Notes: generated by a model not told the origin, from the sequence alone. 64,000 nt of DNA from Geodermatophilus nigrescens (GCF_900129495.1 NZ_FQVX01000002.1:620001-684000), one strand, 5' to 3'; shown: positions 1 through 8,296, counted from the stretch's first letter. Made by a program: numbers and translations.

Positions 1-120
1 CGGCACCCAGCCGAGCTGAACGGCGGCGAAGGCCGTCGTCGCCAGCGCCAGGGCGAGGAAGCCGAGCGGGAGCGGGGTGGCGACGGGCCGGAGGACGACG
101 CGCGTGCCGGCCTCGCTCAC
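1..120 (-). CDS. Membrane protein, N-terminal 40 residues only
   Basis: Only the first 40 codons are in the window. The GTG start (118-120) overlaps the TGA of the upstream gene in a GTGA arrangement, so it is the third gene of the molybdopterin oxidoreductase operon. The visible residues are a short polar N-terminus with an RVVLRP motif followed by a hydrophobic stretch (PLPLGFLALALATTAFAA), which looks like a first membrane helix. The N-terminus is reminiscent of GPR1/FUN34/YaaH-type transporters, but this is too little sequence to assign a family. Function is unknown. Confidence 0.6.
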   Translation of the reverse strand, partial: MSEAGTRVVLRPVATPLPLGFLALALATTAFAAVQLGWVP

Positions 121-602
121 CCCGTCACCAGGACCTGCGTCGCGGACTCCTTGATGCGGCTGTTGGCCCAGCGGGCCTGGCGGAGGGTCTCCGGGTGGCA
201 CCGCCGCGCGAGGGCGAGCAGCTCGGTGTCCTCGAGGCCCTGCGCCGCCTGGGCGACCATCTCCCAGTCGACGGACACGCCGACGGCCGCGAGGTGGAGG
301 CTGCGCAGGTCGCGCAGCAGGAGCAGGGCCGGGGCCGAGCGCCGCCCGAGGCGGTCGCTGACCGCCTCGTACAGCCGCGCGACCAGCCGCGGCTCGCCGG
401 CGGGCTCGGGGTCGAGGTCGACGCCGTAGCGCGGGCCGAAGGGCGCGAGCCGGCGCACGTGGTCCTGTGACCAGCGGGCCAGGTCGCGGCCGAGGTGGAA
501 CAGCTCGTGGTCGGCCTCGTGCCGCTCGGCGACGGCCAGCAGCTGGTGCGCGAGGTGGTTCTCCGAGCGGTGCAGCTCCTCCAGTGCCAGGCCGAGGTTC
601 AC
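117..602 (-). CDS. Helical protein of the molybdopterin oxidoreductase operon
   Basis: A 161-residue soluble protein. The GTG start (600-602) overlaps the TGA of the molybdopterin oxidoreductase, and its own TGA overlaps the next GTG, so all three genes are probably translationally coupled. The sequence is almost entirely helical and rich in His, Arg, Glu and Leu. Its early residues (EELHRSENHLAHQLLAVAER, then HEADHELFHLGRDLARW) place His and Glu at helix-like spacing, which suggests a ferritin-like or four-helix-bundle fold. No signal peptide or membrane segment is visible. A role in maturing or protecting the neighbouring enzyme is possible but is only inferred from the operon. The family is not recognised with certainty. 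Confidence 0.75.
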   Translation of the reverse strand: MNLGLALEELHRSENHLAHQLLAVAERHEADHELFHLGRDLARWSQDHVRRLAPFGPRYGVDLDPEPAGEPRLVARLYEAVSDRLGRRSAPALLLLRDLRSLHLAAVGVSVDWEMVAQAAQGLEDTELLALARRCHPETLRQARWANSRIKESATQVLVTG

Positions 603-3046
603 CGCGGACCTCCCGCGGCCGGCAGGGTCTCCTGCACCTCGGCGGCGGGTCCGCCGCGGGTCGGCGGGACGCCGCCGCGGGCGGGCGCGGAGGCGGTGGT
701 GGTGGGTGCCGCGGACCGGCCGCGCCGCGACCAGCGCACCCGGCGCACCCGGGCGGCCGCCGTCTTGAAGATCGGCTGCTTGGAGGCGGCGTCCCAGTCG
801 GTCGGCGTGAGCTCGTTGGCCGCCCGCCCCCGGCGGCCGGGCGCGTCCCAGTAGCCGTAGTGGAAGGGCAGGAAGACGACGCCGTCGCGGATGCCGCTGA
901 TCCGCAGCCGGGCCCGCACCCGCCCGCGCGGCGTCGTGACCTCGAGCAGGTCGCCCTCCCGCGCCCGCAGCCGGTCGGCGTCGCCGGGGGACATCTCCAC
1001 CCAGACCTCCCGGGCGGCGGCCTGCAGCTGGGGCGCGCGGCCGGTCTTGGTGCGGGTGTGGAACTGGTAGAGCGTGCGGCCGGTGATGAGCGCGAACGGG
1101 TACTCGACGCTGGGCTCCTCGTGCGGCGGGAGGTACTCCGCGGCCTTGATGACCGCCTTGCCCGAGGGGTTCATCGCCCGGTACTCGTCGGGGTCGAGCG
1201 GGGCGCCGGTGAGCAGGTCGCGGCCGTAGCTCTCGCAGTACTCCGGGTCGGCGAAGAACCGCCCGTCCGCGTAGAGCCGCTCGGTGCCCTCGGGCGCCTC
1301 GTCGGTGCAGGGCCACTGGATGCCGCTGCCGCCGCGCAGCTTGTCGTAGGTGATGCCGGTGTAGTCGCAGGGCCGGCCGCGGCTGCACTCCTTCCACGCC
1401 TCGAAGGCGCCCTCGTAGTCGGACCACTTCACCAGCGGGGCGCCGTCCTTGTCCTGCAGGCCGAGCCGGTTCGCGAAGTCGATGAGGATGTCCATGTCCG
1501 GCCGCGCCTCGCCGGGCGGGTCGACGGCCTTCTCCGTCAGGTGCACGGTGCGGTCGGCGTTGGTGAAGGTGCCGGTCTTCTCCCCCCACGTGGCGGCGGG
1601 GAGGACGACGTCGGCCAGCTGCGCGGTCTCGGTCAGGAAGATGTCCTGCACGACCAGGAACAGCCGCTCCTGGGACAGGATCGACCGGATGCGGGCCAGC
1701 TCGGGCAGGGACACCGCCGGGTTGGTGCAGATGACCCAGAACATCCGGATCGACCCCTCCTCGAGGTACCGGAGCTGCTGCATGACGTGGGTCGGCGGGG
1801 CGTAGTGCGGGATGTGCGCCGGGTCGACGTTCCATATGCGGGCCAGGTCCTCGACGTGAGCGTCGTTGGACCAGTTCCGGAACGCCGGGAGGTCGCCGTC
1901 GGCGCCGGCCTCGCGGGTGTTCTCCGCGGTCGGCTGGCCGTTCATCTGCAGGATCCCGCAGCCGGGGCGGCCGAGCATGCCGCGCACCAGGTGCACGTTG
2001 TTGACCTGGACGGCGGCCGCGGTGGCCTGGTGGGACTGGTAGAAGCCCTGCAGCACCGTCGACAGCAGCCGCTCGGCGGTGCCGATGACGCGGGCGGCCT
2101 CGCGGATCCGGTCGGCGGGGACGTCGCAGATGCCGGCGACCACGTCGGGCGGGTACTCCGCGACGCGCTCGGCCAGCTCGTCGAACCCCACCACGTGGGC
2201 GTCGAGGTACTCCCGGTCGATCCACCCGTTGCGGACGATCTCGTGCAGCAGGCCGTTCATCAGGGCGACGTTGGTCCCCGGCCGGGGGGCGAGGTGGACG
2301 GTCGCCGCCCGCGCCACCGGCGTCTCGCGCGGGTCGACGCAGACGACCCGCGGCGGGTTCGGGCCGGCCAGCCGGTCCAGCACCCGCGTCCAGGTGACCA
2401 CCTGGGTCTCGGCCATGTTGTGCCCGTAGAGGCAGATGACGTCGGCGGAGTCGATGTCGGCGTAGGAGCCGGGCTGGCCGTCGCTGGCGAAGGACTCCTT
2501 GAGCGCGGCGGCCGCCGTCGCGGTGCACAGCCGCGTGTTGCCGTCGACGTGGATGGTCCCGATGCCGCCGTGCGCGATCAGGCCGAGCGTGTAGTAGTCC
2601 TCGAGGAACAGCTGGCCGGTGTTGTAGAAGCCGATCGACCCCGGCCCCCGCTCGTCGAGCAGCTCCCGGGTGCGCCGGACGACGAGGTCCATGGCGGTGT
2701 CCCAGTCGGTCTCGACGAGCCGGCCGTCCCGGCGCACCAGCGGGCGGGTCAGGCGCTCACGCGAGCCGTTCGCCTGCCAGCCGTAGAGGTCCTTGGGGTC
2801 GAGGCGGCCGCGGTTGACCCGGTCGACCGCCCGGCCCCGGACCCCGACGATGCGGCCGTCCTTGACCGCGACGTCCATCGCGTCGCCGTTGCTGTGCAGG
2901 ATCGACGCCGCCTGCACCCACCGGTCGACGTCGTCCTCGCCGACCCCGTCGGCGAGGTGCTGGTCCACCCGCGTGGGCCACTCCTCCCCCGGCCCGTACG
3001 GGGTCCGCGTGCCCCAGGGTTCGGCGATCCGGTCGACTCGTGGCAC
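599..3046 (-). CDS. Molybdopterin oxidoreductase without N-terminal Fe-S cysteines
   Basis: An 815-residue member of the DMSO reductase superfamily (formate dehydrogenase/assimilatory nitrate reductase-like), probably cytoplasmic since no Tat signal is seen. The GTG start is preceded by GAGGAG. The N-terminal domain normally carries C-x2-C-x3-C for a [4Fe-4S] cluster. Here the matching residues are Ser48, His51 and Asp55 (AASILHSNGDA), and the usual LCxKG position reads LDPKD. The bis-MGD core is intact: candidate Mo-ligand Cys174 in NTRLCTATAAA, then GQPGSY, GHNMAETQ and CTNPAVS motifs, and a C-terminal molybdopterin dinucleotide-binding domain starting near LITGRTLYQFHTRTKTGR. The last 45 residues are low-complexity Arg/Pro/Gly. 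Substrate is unknown. Loss of the cluster implies a different electron route or a non-redox role. Confidence 0.9.
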   Translation of the reverse strand: MPRVDRIAEPWGTRTPYGPGEEWPTRVDQHLADGVGEDDVDRWVQAASILHSNGDAMDVAVKDGRIVGVRGRAVDRVNRGRLDPKDLYGWQANGSRERLTRPLVRRDGRLVETDWDTAMDLVVRRTRELLDERGPGSIGFYNTGQLFLEDYYTLGLIAHGGIGTIHVDGNTRLCTATAAAALKESFASDGQPGSYADIDSADVICLYGHNMAETQVVTWTRVLDRLAGPNPPRVVCVDPRETPVARAATVHLAPRPGTNVALMNGLLHEIVRNGWIDREYLDAHVVGFDELAERVAEYPPDVVAGICDVPADRIREAARVIGTAERLLSTVLQGFYQSHQATAAAVQVNNVHLVRGMLGRPGCGILQMNGQPTAENTREAGADGDLPAFRNWSNDAHVEDLARIWNVDPAHIPHYAPPTHVMQQLRYLEEGSIRMFWVICTNPAVSLPELARIRSILSQERLFLVVQDIFLTETAQLADVVLPAATWGEKTGTFTNADRTVHLTEKAVDPPGEARPDMDILIDFANRLGLQDKDGAPLVKWSDYEGAFEAWKECSRGRPCDYTGITYDKLRGGSGIQWPCTDEAPEGTERLYADGRFFADPEYCESYGRDLLTGAPLDPDEYRAMNPSGKAVIKAAEYLPPHEEPSVEYPFALITGRTLYQFHTRTKTGRAPQLQAAAREVWVEMSPGDADRLRAREGDLLEVTTPRGRVRARLRISGIRDGVVFLPFHYGYWDAPGRRGRAANELTPTDWDAASKQPIFKTAAARVRRVRWSRRGRSAAPTTTASAPARGGVPPTRGGPAAEVQETLPAAGGPR

Positions 3047-3156
3047 GGCTGCTCCTCGATGGGGTGTGCGGGCTCCCGCCGGGTGCCCGGGCGGGGACGG
3101 GGACGTGTGGTGGCGGCTCGCCGGTTCCGGCCGGGACCGCGGGGTAGTCCGCGCTC

Positions 3157-3573
3157 ATGACCGAGAGCCCCCCGCCGGCGAGCCAGTCGGCCGCCGACCT
3201 CCTGCAGTCGCTGACCGACGACGTCATGACGCTGGTCCGCGACGAGGTCGCCTCGGCCCGCGCCGAGATCGCCGCCAGGGCGCGGCGCGCGGGGCGGGCC
3301 GGCGCGCTGCTCGGCGGCGCCGCGGGCCTCGGCGTCCTGGCGGTGGGCACCTCCAGCGCCCTGCTGGTCCGGCTGCTCGAGCGCCGGCTGTCCCCGCCCG
3401 CCGCGGCCGCGGTGGCCACCCTGCTGTACGGCGGGGGTGCCGCCGCCCTGGCGGCCACGGCGCGCGAGGAGCTGCGCCGGGTCGGGTCGCTGCTGCCGGA
3501 GCGGACCGCGGCCAGCGTCCGGGAGGACCTCCGGGCCGCCACCCGGAGCGCCTCCCGGGAGGGGCCCGCCTGA
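3157..3573 (+). CDS. Holin-X family (phage holin superfamily III) membrane protein
   Basis: A 138-residue protein of the actinobacterial Holin-X/DUF1469 type. The N-terminal helix [21 protein letters not shown] continues with a segment of alternating charge. Two hydrophobic segments follow (about residues 48-70, [22 protein letters not shown], and 83-103), then a basic amphipathic C-terminus. These proteins are common in soil actinobacteria outside phages, and their role is unclear; membrane stress or cell-envelope functions have been suggested. It is transcribed away from the molybdopterin operon. The gene stands alone and shows no phage neighbours, so a lysis function is unlikely. Confidence 0.8.
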   Translation: MTESPPPASQSAADLLQSLTDDVMTLVRDEVASARAEIAARARRAGRAGALLGGAAGLGVLAVGTSSALLVRLLERRLSPPAAAAVATLLYGGGAAALAATAREELRRVGSLLPERTAASVREDLRAATRSASREGPA

Positions 3574-3596
3574 GGGACGCCGGCCCCGGGCCACGG

Positions 3597-4700
3597 TCAG
3601 AGCAGCCGGACCGGGCCGGCGTCGACCGGCGTCCGGAACAGCACGTAGGGACGGCGGCGCTGGTCCTCACCGCCGCGGTACCTCGCCTGCCGGTACAGCT
3701 GGTTGGCCGTGACGTACAGGTGCCCGTCGGCGGCCACGGACATGGTGTCCGGCCACAGCAGCCGCGGGTCGTGCACCACGGTCTCCCAGCTGCCGTCGGG
3801 CAGCCGGCGGTGGATCGCGTCGTGCTCGCCGTCGGTGACGTAGAGCCGGCCGGCGTCGTCGGTCTCCATCCCGTCGCCGGCGCCGCCCTTGTCCCCCTCG
3901 TCGAGCACGGTGGCGGCCACCGCGTCGTCGTCGAGGGAGCGGTCGAGCAGCGCGTCGACGGCGACGCTGTACCACCGCCGGGAGGCCAGCGGGCACCAGT
4001 ACAGCCGGCTGCCGTCGGCGGCGATCGCGATGCCGTCGGCGCCCATCGTCACCGGCGCGGTCGAGCCGTCCTCCGAGCGCTCGCAGAAGGTCTGCCCCTC
4101 GACGACCATCCGCAGGTCCGGCGGCGTCAGCGCCTTGGTGCCCGGGTGCTCGTGCAGCCGCCGCCAGGACTCCCCCGACGCCAGGTCCACCACGATGACG
4201 GCGTTGGGCCCCTGGTCGGCGGAGTCGGTGATGAACGCGGCCCCGGCCTCCCCGCGCCGCAGGTCGAAGCGGACGTCGTTGAGGTAGGTGGTCTCCAGCG
4301 CGACGTCGGCCGGGAAGGTGATCGTCTGCACGACCGTGTCGGTGGCGAGGTCGACGCAGACCAGCTTCGGCCCGCCGGGCGACGTGGGCCGGAACACCGG
4401 GCTGCCGGTGTCGAGCACCCACAGCCGGTCGGCCGGGTCGACGACGACGCTCTGCACGCTGACGAAGCGCTCGGCGTCGTCGTCGGACCGGCTGTCGTTG
4501 GACTCCTGCGACGGGTAGGCCACCACCTCGCCGTCGCGCAGCTCCCCCACGGTGAACGCGACGTCGTCGCCCCACTCCGGGTAGCAGACGAACACCCGCC
4601 CCGTGTGCGAGACGGTGACGCCGGTGGGCATGGCGTCGTCGAAGAGGTGGACGACCTCCAGCTCGCCGAGGGCCTCGGAGACGGCCGGCTGCCCGCTCAC
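3597..4700 (-). CDS. Yellow/major royal jelly protein-like beta-propeller
   Basis: A 367-residue protein of the MRJP/yellow and gluconolactonase-like six-bladed propeller group, often annotated as L-dopachrome tautomerase-related. Recognisable elements are LDDAMPTGVT-type opening residues, RLWVLDTGSP, YLNDVRFD, AAFITDSA, GADGIAIAADGSRLYWCPL, and YVTDGEHDAIHR and TMSVAADGHLYVTANQLYR near the end. No signal peptide is visible with the GTG at 4700 as start, so a cytoplasmic location is likely. In bacteria the substrate is generally unknown; a lactonase or a ligand-binding role is possible. The gene is monocistronic and faces away from the rhodopsin genes, sharing a 267-bp divergent control region with them. 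Confidence 0.8.
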   Translation of the reverse strand: MSGQPAVSEALGELEVVHLFDDAMPTGVTVSHTGRVFVCYPEWGDDVAFTVGELRDGEVVAYPSQESNDSRSDDDAERFVSVQSVVVDPADRLWVLDTGSPVFRPTSPGGPKLVCVDLATDTVVQTITFPADVALETTYLNDVRFDLRRGEAGAAFITDSADQGPNAVIVVDLASGESWRRLHEHPGTKALTPPDLRMVVEGQTFCERSEDGSTAPVTMGADGIAIAADGSRLYWCPLASRRWYSVAVDALLDRSLDDDAVAATVLDEGDKGGAGDGMETDDAGRLYVTDGEHDAIHRRLPDGSWETVVHDPRLLWPDTMSVAADGHLYVTANQLYRQARYRGGEDQRRRPYVLFRTPVDAGPVRLL

Positions 4701-4967
4701 CGGGCCACCCCGGCGACGAGGTGTCCGATGCCATCGGGCCGTGTCGGGTGGGAGAGCGCCACGGGTGCCTCCAGGGCCGTCCGGCGGTGTGCACGCCTCG
4801 TCTCGGCCGCGCACCGTCCGGCCTCGCGCCCCTACCCGGGAGGCGGAACCGGACACGCCGGGTGGCGGAACGGAGAAGTCCGGATCGCCTGCGGTGGGGT
4901 CGCGCGCGACGGGTAGGCCCGACCGGGGTCGAGCCGTGACCCGCCGCCCTGCCCGGAGGTCCCCCTC

Positions 4968-5939
4968 GTGTTCGACACGCCCACGCCCGAGCTGCAGACG
5001 ATGCCGCTCGGTCTGTACGACCTGGTGACCTACGCGATCGTCGCGGCCGGGTTCGCGCTGTTCGCCTACTTCCTCTACTCGTGGAACAGCACGGGCGAGG
5101 TCGGCGTCCGCTACCGCCCGGCCGTGCTCGCCGGCCTCTGCATCGCCGGCGTCGCGGCGCTGTCCTACCTCGTGCTCTACACCAAGTGGGACACCGGCTT
5201 CGACCTCGTGGGCGGCGTCTACGAGCCCAACGCCGAGGCCCGCTCGACCCTCTATCCCCGCTACGTCGACTGGTCGGTCACCGTCCCGCTGCTGACCGCC
5301 GAACTGCTCGCCGTCTGCTCGATCGCCGGCGCCCGGGCACGCGGCCTGCGGCTGCGCACCATGACCGCGGCGTTCCTCATGATCCTCACCGGGTTCCTCG
5401 GCTCCCAGGTGCTCGCCCAGGGCCGCGACGTCACCGCGCTGGTCGTGTGGGGCCTGATCAGCACCGCGTTCTACGCCTACCTCTACGTCGCCCTCATCGG
5501 CGCGGTCCGCGCGTCGATGTCCTCGATGGGCGTCGAGGCCGGACGGAGCCTGCGCAACGCCGCTCTCGTGCTGCTGGGCACCTTCGGCGTCTACCCGCTG
5601 GTGTACGCCGTGCCGGTGTTCGTCGACGTCACCCCGGCCTGGCTGGCCGGCATGCAGGTGGCCTACTCCGCCGCCGACGTGCTGGCCAAGGTCGGCTTCG
5701 GCGTGCTGGTGCACAAGGTGGCCAAGCTGCGGACCGCCGAGGACGTCGCCGCCGGGGTCGACACCCACCCCGAGTCGGTGTGGGTCAGCAGCGTCCGGCA
5801 CAGCGAGGCCGTGCTGCCCGACCCGCGGAGCGAGCACCGCACCACCCGCTTCGCGGGCAACACCGTCGACGACGCCCCGGTGTCCGCCGCCGCCGACGCC
5901 CGGCACGGGGCGACCCGGACGACGACCGGCCGGAGCTGA
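4968..5939 (+). CDS. Microbial rhodopsin, predicted outward proton pump (DTE motif)
   Basis: A 323-residue seven-helix type I rhodopsin; start GTG with GGAGG 8 nt upstream. Helix C reads PRYVDWSVTVPLLTAELL: Arg98, Schiff-base counterion Asp101, Thr105 and proton-donor position Glu112. This is the D-T-E pattern of proteorhodopsin-type proton pumps. Helix G has Asp237 and the retinal lysine Lys241 (ADVLAKVGFG). Leu109, at the bacteriorhodopsin Leu93 position, predicts green absorption. In helix E, Gly162 (VWGLIST) aligns with bacteriorhodopsin Trp138, the position that is Gly in carotenoid-antenna rhodopsins. The helix F tryptophan (Trp182 in bacteriorhodopsin) aligns with Phe206. A polar tail of about 65 residues follows. 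Retinal synthase lies 3 bp downstream. Function is inferred from motifs, and the antenna from one residue. Confidence 0.95.
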   Translation: MFDTPTPELQTMPLGLYDLVTYAIVAAGFALFAYFLYSWNSTGEVGVRYRPAVLAGLCIAGVAALSYLVLYTKWDTGFDLVGGVYEPNAEARSTLYPRYVDWSVTVPLLTAELLAVCSIAGARARGLRLRTMTAAFLMILTGFLGSQVLAQGRDVTALVVWGLISTAFYAYLYVALIGAVRASMSSMGVEAGRSLRNAALVLLGTFGVYPLVYAVPVFVDVTPAWLAGMQVAYSAADVLAKVGFGVLVHKVAKLRTAEDVAAGVDTHPESVWVSSVRHSEAVLPDPRSEHRTTRFAGNTVDDAPVSAAADARHGATRTTTGRS

Positions 5940-5942
5940 CCC

Positions 5943-6962
5943 GTGCTGCCCGTCCCGGACCGGCGGACGGCGGGAACGCCCCTCGCCGGCCCCGCGCGGG
6001 CGGCCACCGTCGGGTCCCTGACCGCGGTGGCCGCCGTGGTCGCCGTCGAGGTCGCCGTGGGCTGGGGCGACCTGGCCTGGGTGCCGCTGGTCGCGGGCCT
6101 GCTGCTCGGCCTCCCGCACGGAGCGGTCGACCACCTCCTGCCCGGCCGCCTGCTGAGGTGGCCCCCCGCCCGGTCGGCCGCCTTCGCGCTCGCCTACGCG
6201 GGCGTCGCCGCCGTCGCCTGGCTGCTGTTCCGTGCCTTCCCGGGGCCCGCGCTGCTCGTCTTCGTCGTCCTGTCGGCCTGGCACTTCGGCACCGGCGAGA
6301 CCGCCTTCGCCGACCTGCGCGCCGGCCGGCCGGTGCAGCGGCAGGTCACGGCGTCCGTGGTGCTCGGGGCGCTGGTCCTGCTCGTGCCGCTGGTGCGCGG
6401 TCAGGCGGACGCGGCCCCGGTGGTGTCCGCGGTCGTCCCCGGCTGGGACGGGCTGCTGCCGCCGGCCGTGACGACGGCCGTGCTGGTGACCGTGCTCCCG
6501 GCCGCCGCCGCGCTGGCGACCGAGCGCCTGCTCTCGGGACGCTGGCTGGAGGCCGCCGAGGTGGGCGTGCTGCTCGTGCTCGTGCTGGTCGTGCCGCCGT
6601 TCGCCGCGTTCGGGGTCTGGTTCGGGGCCTGGCACGCGCCGCGGCACGGGGCGCGGGTGCTGGCCGGGGACCCCGCGAGCGCCGCCGACCTCGCCGCCGG
6701 GCGCCTGGGCGCCCCGCTGCGCCGCTTCGCCGCGGCAGCCGCGGCGCCCACGGCCGCGGTCCTCGCCGTCCTCGCGCTGCTGTGGTCGGCCACGGACGGC
6801 TGGACAGGCCTGCTCGTGACCCTGCTGCCGCTGCTGGCGGCCCTCACGCTCCCGCACGCGCTCGTCGTCGCCTGGCTGGACCGGGCCTCGGGCGCGGGCG
6901 GGCAGATCCCCGGGACGGCGCCCGCCGCCCGGGCCCGACCGACCGGACGGAGCACCCCGTGA
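5943..6962 (+). CDS. blh: Brp/Blh family beta-carotene 15,15'-dioxygenase (retinal synthase)
   Basis: A 339-residue polytopic membrane enzyme that cleaves beta-carotene to two retinals, the chromophore of the rhodopsin encoded 3 bp upstream. All signature histidine motifs are present in order: GLPHGAVDH (about residues 55-63), SAWHFG (about 115), FGAWHAPRH (about 225) and LPHALVVAW near the C-terminus. These histidines bind the catalytic iron in the Brp/Blh family. About eight hydrophobic segments are visible. Start is GTG at 5943. The stop overlaps the GTG of the following copper-protein gene. Carotenoid biosynthesis genes (crtE/B/I/Y) are not in the window and must lie elsewhere. Confidence 0.93.
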   Translation: MLPVPDRRTAGTPLAGPARAATVGSLTAVAAVVAVEVAVGWGDLAWVPLVAGLLLGLPHGAVDHLLPGRLLRWPPARSAAFALAYAGVAAVAWLLFRAFPGPALLVFVVLSAWHFGTGETAFADLRAGRPVQRQVTASVVLGALVLLVPLVRGQADAAPVVSAVVPGWDGLLPPAVTTAVLVTVLPAAAALATERLLSGRWLEAAEVGVLLVLVLVVPPFAAFGVWFGAWHAPRHGARVLAGDPASAADLAAGRLGAPLRRFAAAAAAPTAAVLAVLALLWSATDGWTGLLVTLLPLLAALTLPHALVVAWLDRASGAGGQIPGTAPAARARPTGRSTP

Positions 6963-7366
6963 CCCTGACCGAGCGCATGCTCGCCAGCTACCCCGCCGAC
7001 CTGGGCGGCATCGACCGCGAGCGGCTGGTCGCCTGCATCGACGCCTGCCTGGAGTGCGCGCAGGCCTGCACGGCGTGCGCGGACGCGTGTCTGAGCGAGG
7101 ACATGGTCGCCGAGCTGCGGACGTGCATCCGCACCGACCTCGACTGCGCCGACGTCTGCGAGGCCACCGGCCGGGTGCTGTCGCGGCACACCGGCTACGA
7201 CGCGAACCTGACCCGCGCCGTCCTCGAGGCGTGCGCCGCGGCCTGCCGCGCGTGCGGCGACGAGTGCGCGGCGCACGCGGAGATGCACGAGCACTGCCGC
7301 GTCTGCGCCGAGGCCTGCCGGCGGTGCGAGCAGGCCTGCCGCGACCTGCTGGCCACCCTCGGCTGA
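6959..7366 (+). CDS. Four-helix-bundle copper-binding protein (Csp/DUF326)
   Basis: A 135-residue cysteine-rich protein with no signal peptide. Cysteines recur along predicted helices in the pattern CIDACLECAQACTACADAC, then CIRTDLDCADVC, CAAACRACGDEC, and HCRVCAEACRRCEQAC. This is the signature of the Csp copper-storage family (DUF326), cytosolic Csp3 type, in which Cys residues line the core of a four-helix bundle and bind many Cu(I) ions. The GTG start overlaps the TGA of the retinal synthase, so it is the third gene of the rhodopsin operon. Its link to light-driven physiology is not established; protection of iron enzymes or membrane proteins from copper is conceivable. Confidence 0.9.
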   Translation: MTLTERMLASYPADLGGIDRERLVACIDACLECAQACTACADACLSEDMVAELRTCIRTDLDCADVCEATGRVLSRHTGYDANLTRAVLEACAAACRACGDECAAHAEMHEHCRVCAEACRRCEQACRDLLATLG

Positions 7367-7381
7367 CGGCGCCCGGGGCGC

Positions 7382-8251
7382 ATGGCACCGTGGCGCCTCG
7401 TGGTGAACGTCCTCTCGATCCAGTCGCACGTGGCCTACGGGCACGTGGGCAACTCCTCGGCCGTCTTCCCGCTGCAGCGCCTCGGGGTCGAGGTGTGGCC
7501 GGTGCACACCGTCCAGTTCTCCAACCACACCGGCTACGGGGCGTGGACGGGGCGGGTGTTCGACGGGCAGGCGGTCGAGGAGGTCGTCGACGGCATCGCC
7601 GACCGCGGGGTGCTCGGCACCGCCGACGCCGTCCTGTCGGGCTACCTGGGCTCGGCCGACATCGGCCACGCCGTCGTCGGCACCGTCGGGCGGGTGCGGG
7701 CGGCCAACCCCGACGCCGTCTACTGCTGCGACCCGGTCATCGGCGACGTCGGCCGCGGCGTGTTCGTGCGGCCCGGCATCGAGGAGCTCATGCGCGAGGT
7801 CGCCGTGCCCGCCGCCGACCTGGTGACCCCCAACCACTACGAGCTCGACCTGCTGGCGCAGATGACGACGCGCTCGCTGGGCTCGGTGAAGGACGCGGTG
7901 GCCGCGGTGCAGGGGCTCGGCCCGCGGGTGGTGCTCACCACCTCGCTGGTCGCCGAGGACACGCCGGAGGACTCCGTCGACCTGCTGGCCTCCGAGGGCG
8001 GCCGGCACTTCCGGGTGCGCACGCCGCGGCTGTCGGTGTCGGTCAACGGCGCCGGCGACGCGATCGCCGCGCTGTTCCTCGCGCACTGGCTCGACACCCG
8101 CTCCGCCGGCGAGGCGCTGGGCCGGGCGGCGGCCAGCGTGTGGGGGCTGCTGCGGCGCACCGAGGAGGCCGGCTCCCGGGAGATCCTGCTCGTCGCCGCG
8201 CAGGAGGAGTTCGTGTCGCCCTCGCGGGCCTTCCCGGTCGAGGAGGTCTAG
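7382..8251 (+). CDS. pdxY: Pyridoxal kinase
   Basis: A 289-residue ribokinase-fold enzyme that phosphorylates pyridoxal (and related B6 vitamers) to PLP in the salvage pathway; cytoplasmic. Family landmarks are [22 protein letters not shown] near the N-terminus (given here only as the pattern SIQSHVxYGHxGN), TGYG, CDPVIGD at about residue 118, VTPNHYEL for nucleotide/metal contact, and the catalytic anion-hole motif [12 protein letters not shown] at about residue 220. The start is uncertain: ATG at 7382 or the in-frame GTG at 7400 or 7403, which would fit the usual family N-terminus better. It follows the copper-protein gene by 15 bp and may be co-transcribed with it. Confidence 0.92.
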   Translation: MAPWRLVVNVLSIQSHVAYGHVGNSSAVFPLQRLGVEVWPVHTVQFSNHTGYGAWTGRVFDGQAVEEVVDGIADRGVLGTADAVLSGYLGSADIGHAVVGTVGRVRAANPDAVYCCDPVIGDVGRGVFVRPGIEELMREVAVPAADLVTPNHYELDLLAQMTTRSLGSVKDAVAAVQGLGPRVVLTTSLVAEDTPEDSVDLLASEGGRHFRVRTPRLSVSVNGAGDAIAALFLAHWLDTRSAGEALGRAAASVWGLLRRTEEAGSREILLVAAQEEFVSPSRAFPVEEV

Positions 8252-8284
8252 TCCCGTCACCGAGCGGGGACGCGCGACCCGACC

Positions 8285-8290
8285 TAGCGT
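8285..8290 (+). promoter_or_regulatory. -10 element of a leaderless promoter (TAGCGT)
   Basis: TAGCGT lies 6 nt before the GTG of the permease gene, the spacing expected when transcription starts at or next to the start codon. No Shine-Dalgarno sequence precedes that GTG. The same TAGNGT/TANNNT arrangement recurs before several other genes in this window. Confidence 0.55.
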
Positions 8291-8296
8291 CCCCGC

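Noticed and set aside
3157-3573. Prophage remnant suggested by a holin-family protein
   Set aside because: Holin-X proteins are ordinary actinobacterial membrane proteins, and no other phage gene is nearby.
4701-4967. A riboswitch or structured RNA in the gap before the rhodopsin gene
   Set aside because: Several GC-rich self-complementary stretches exist, but none matches a known riboswitch core and all are expected at this base composition.
3597-7388. A 1263-codon open frame on the minus strand running across the propeller, rhodopsin, Blh and Csp genes
   Set aside because: Only its last 367 codons (the propeller protein) are real. The rest is a GC-rich shadow of plus-strand genes, with low-complexity Arg/Gly/His composition.
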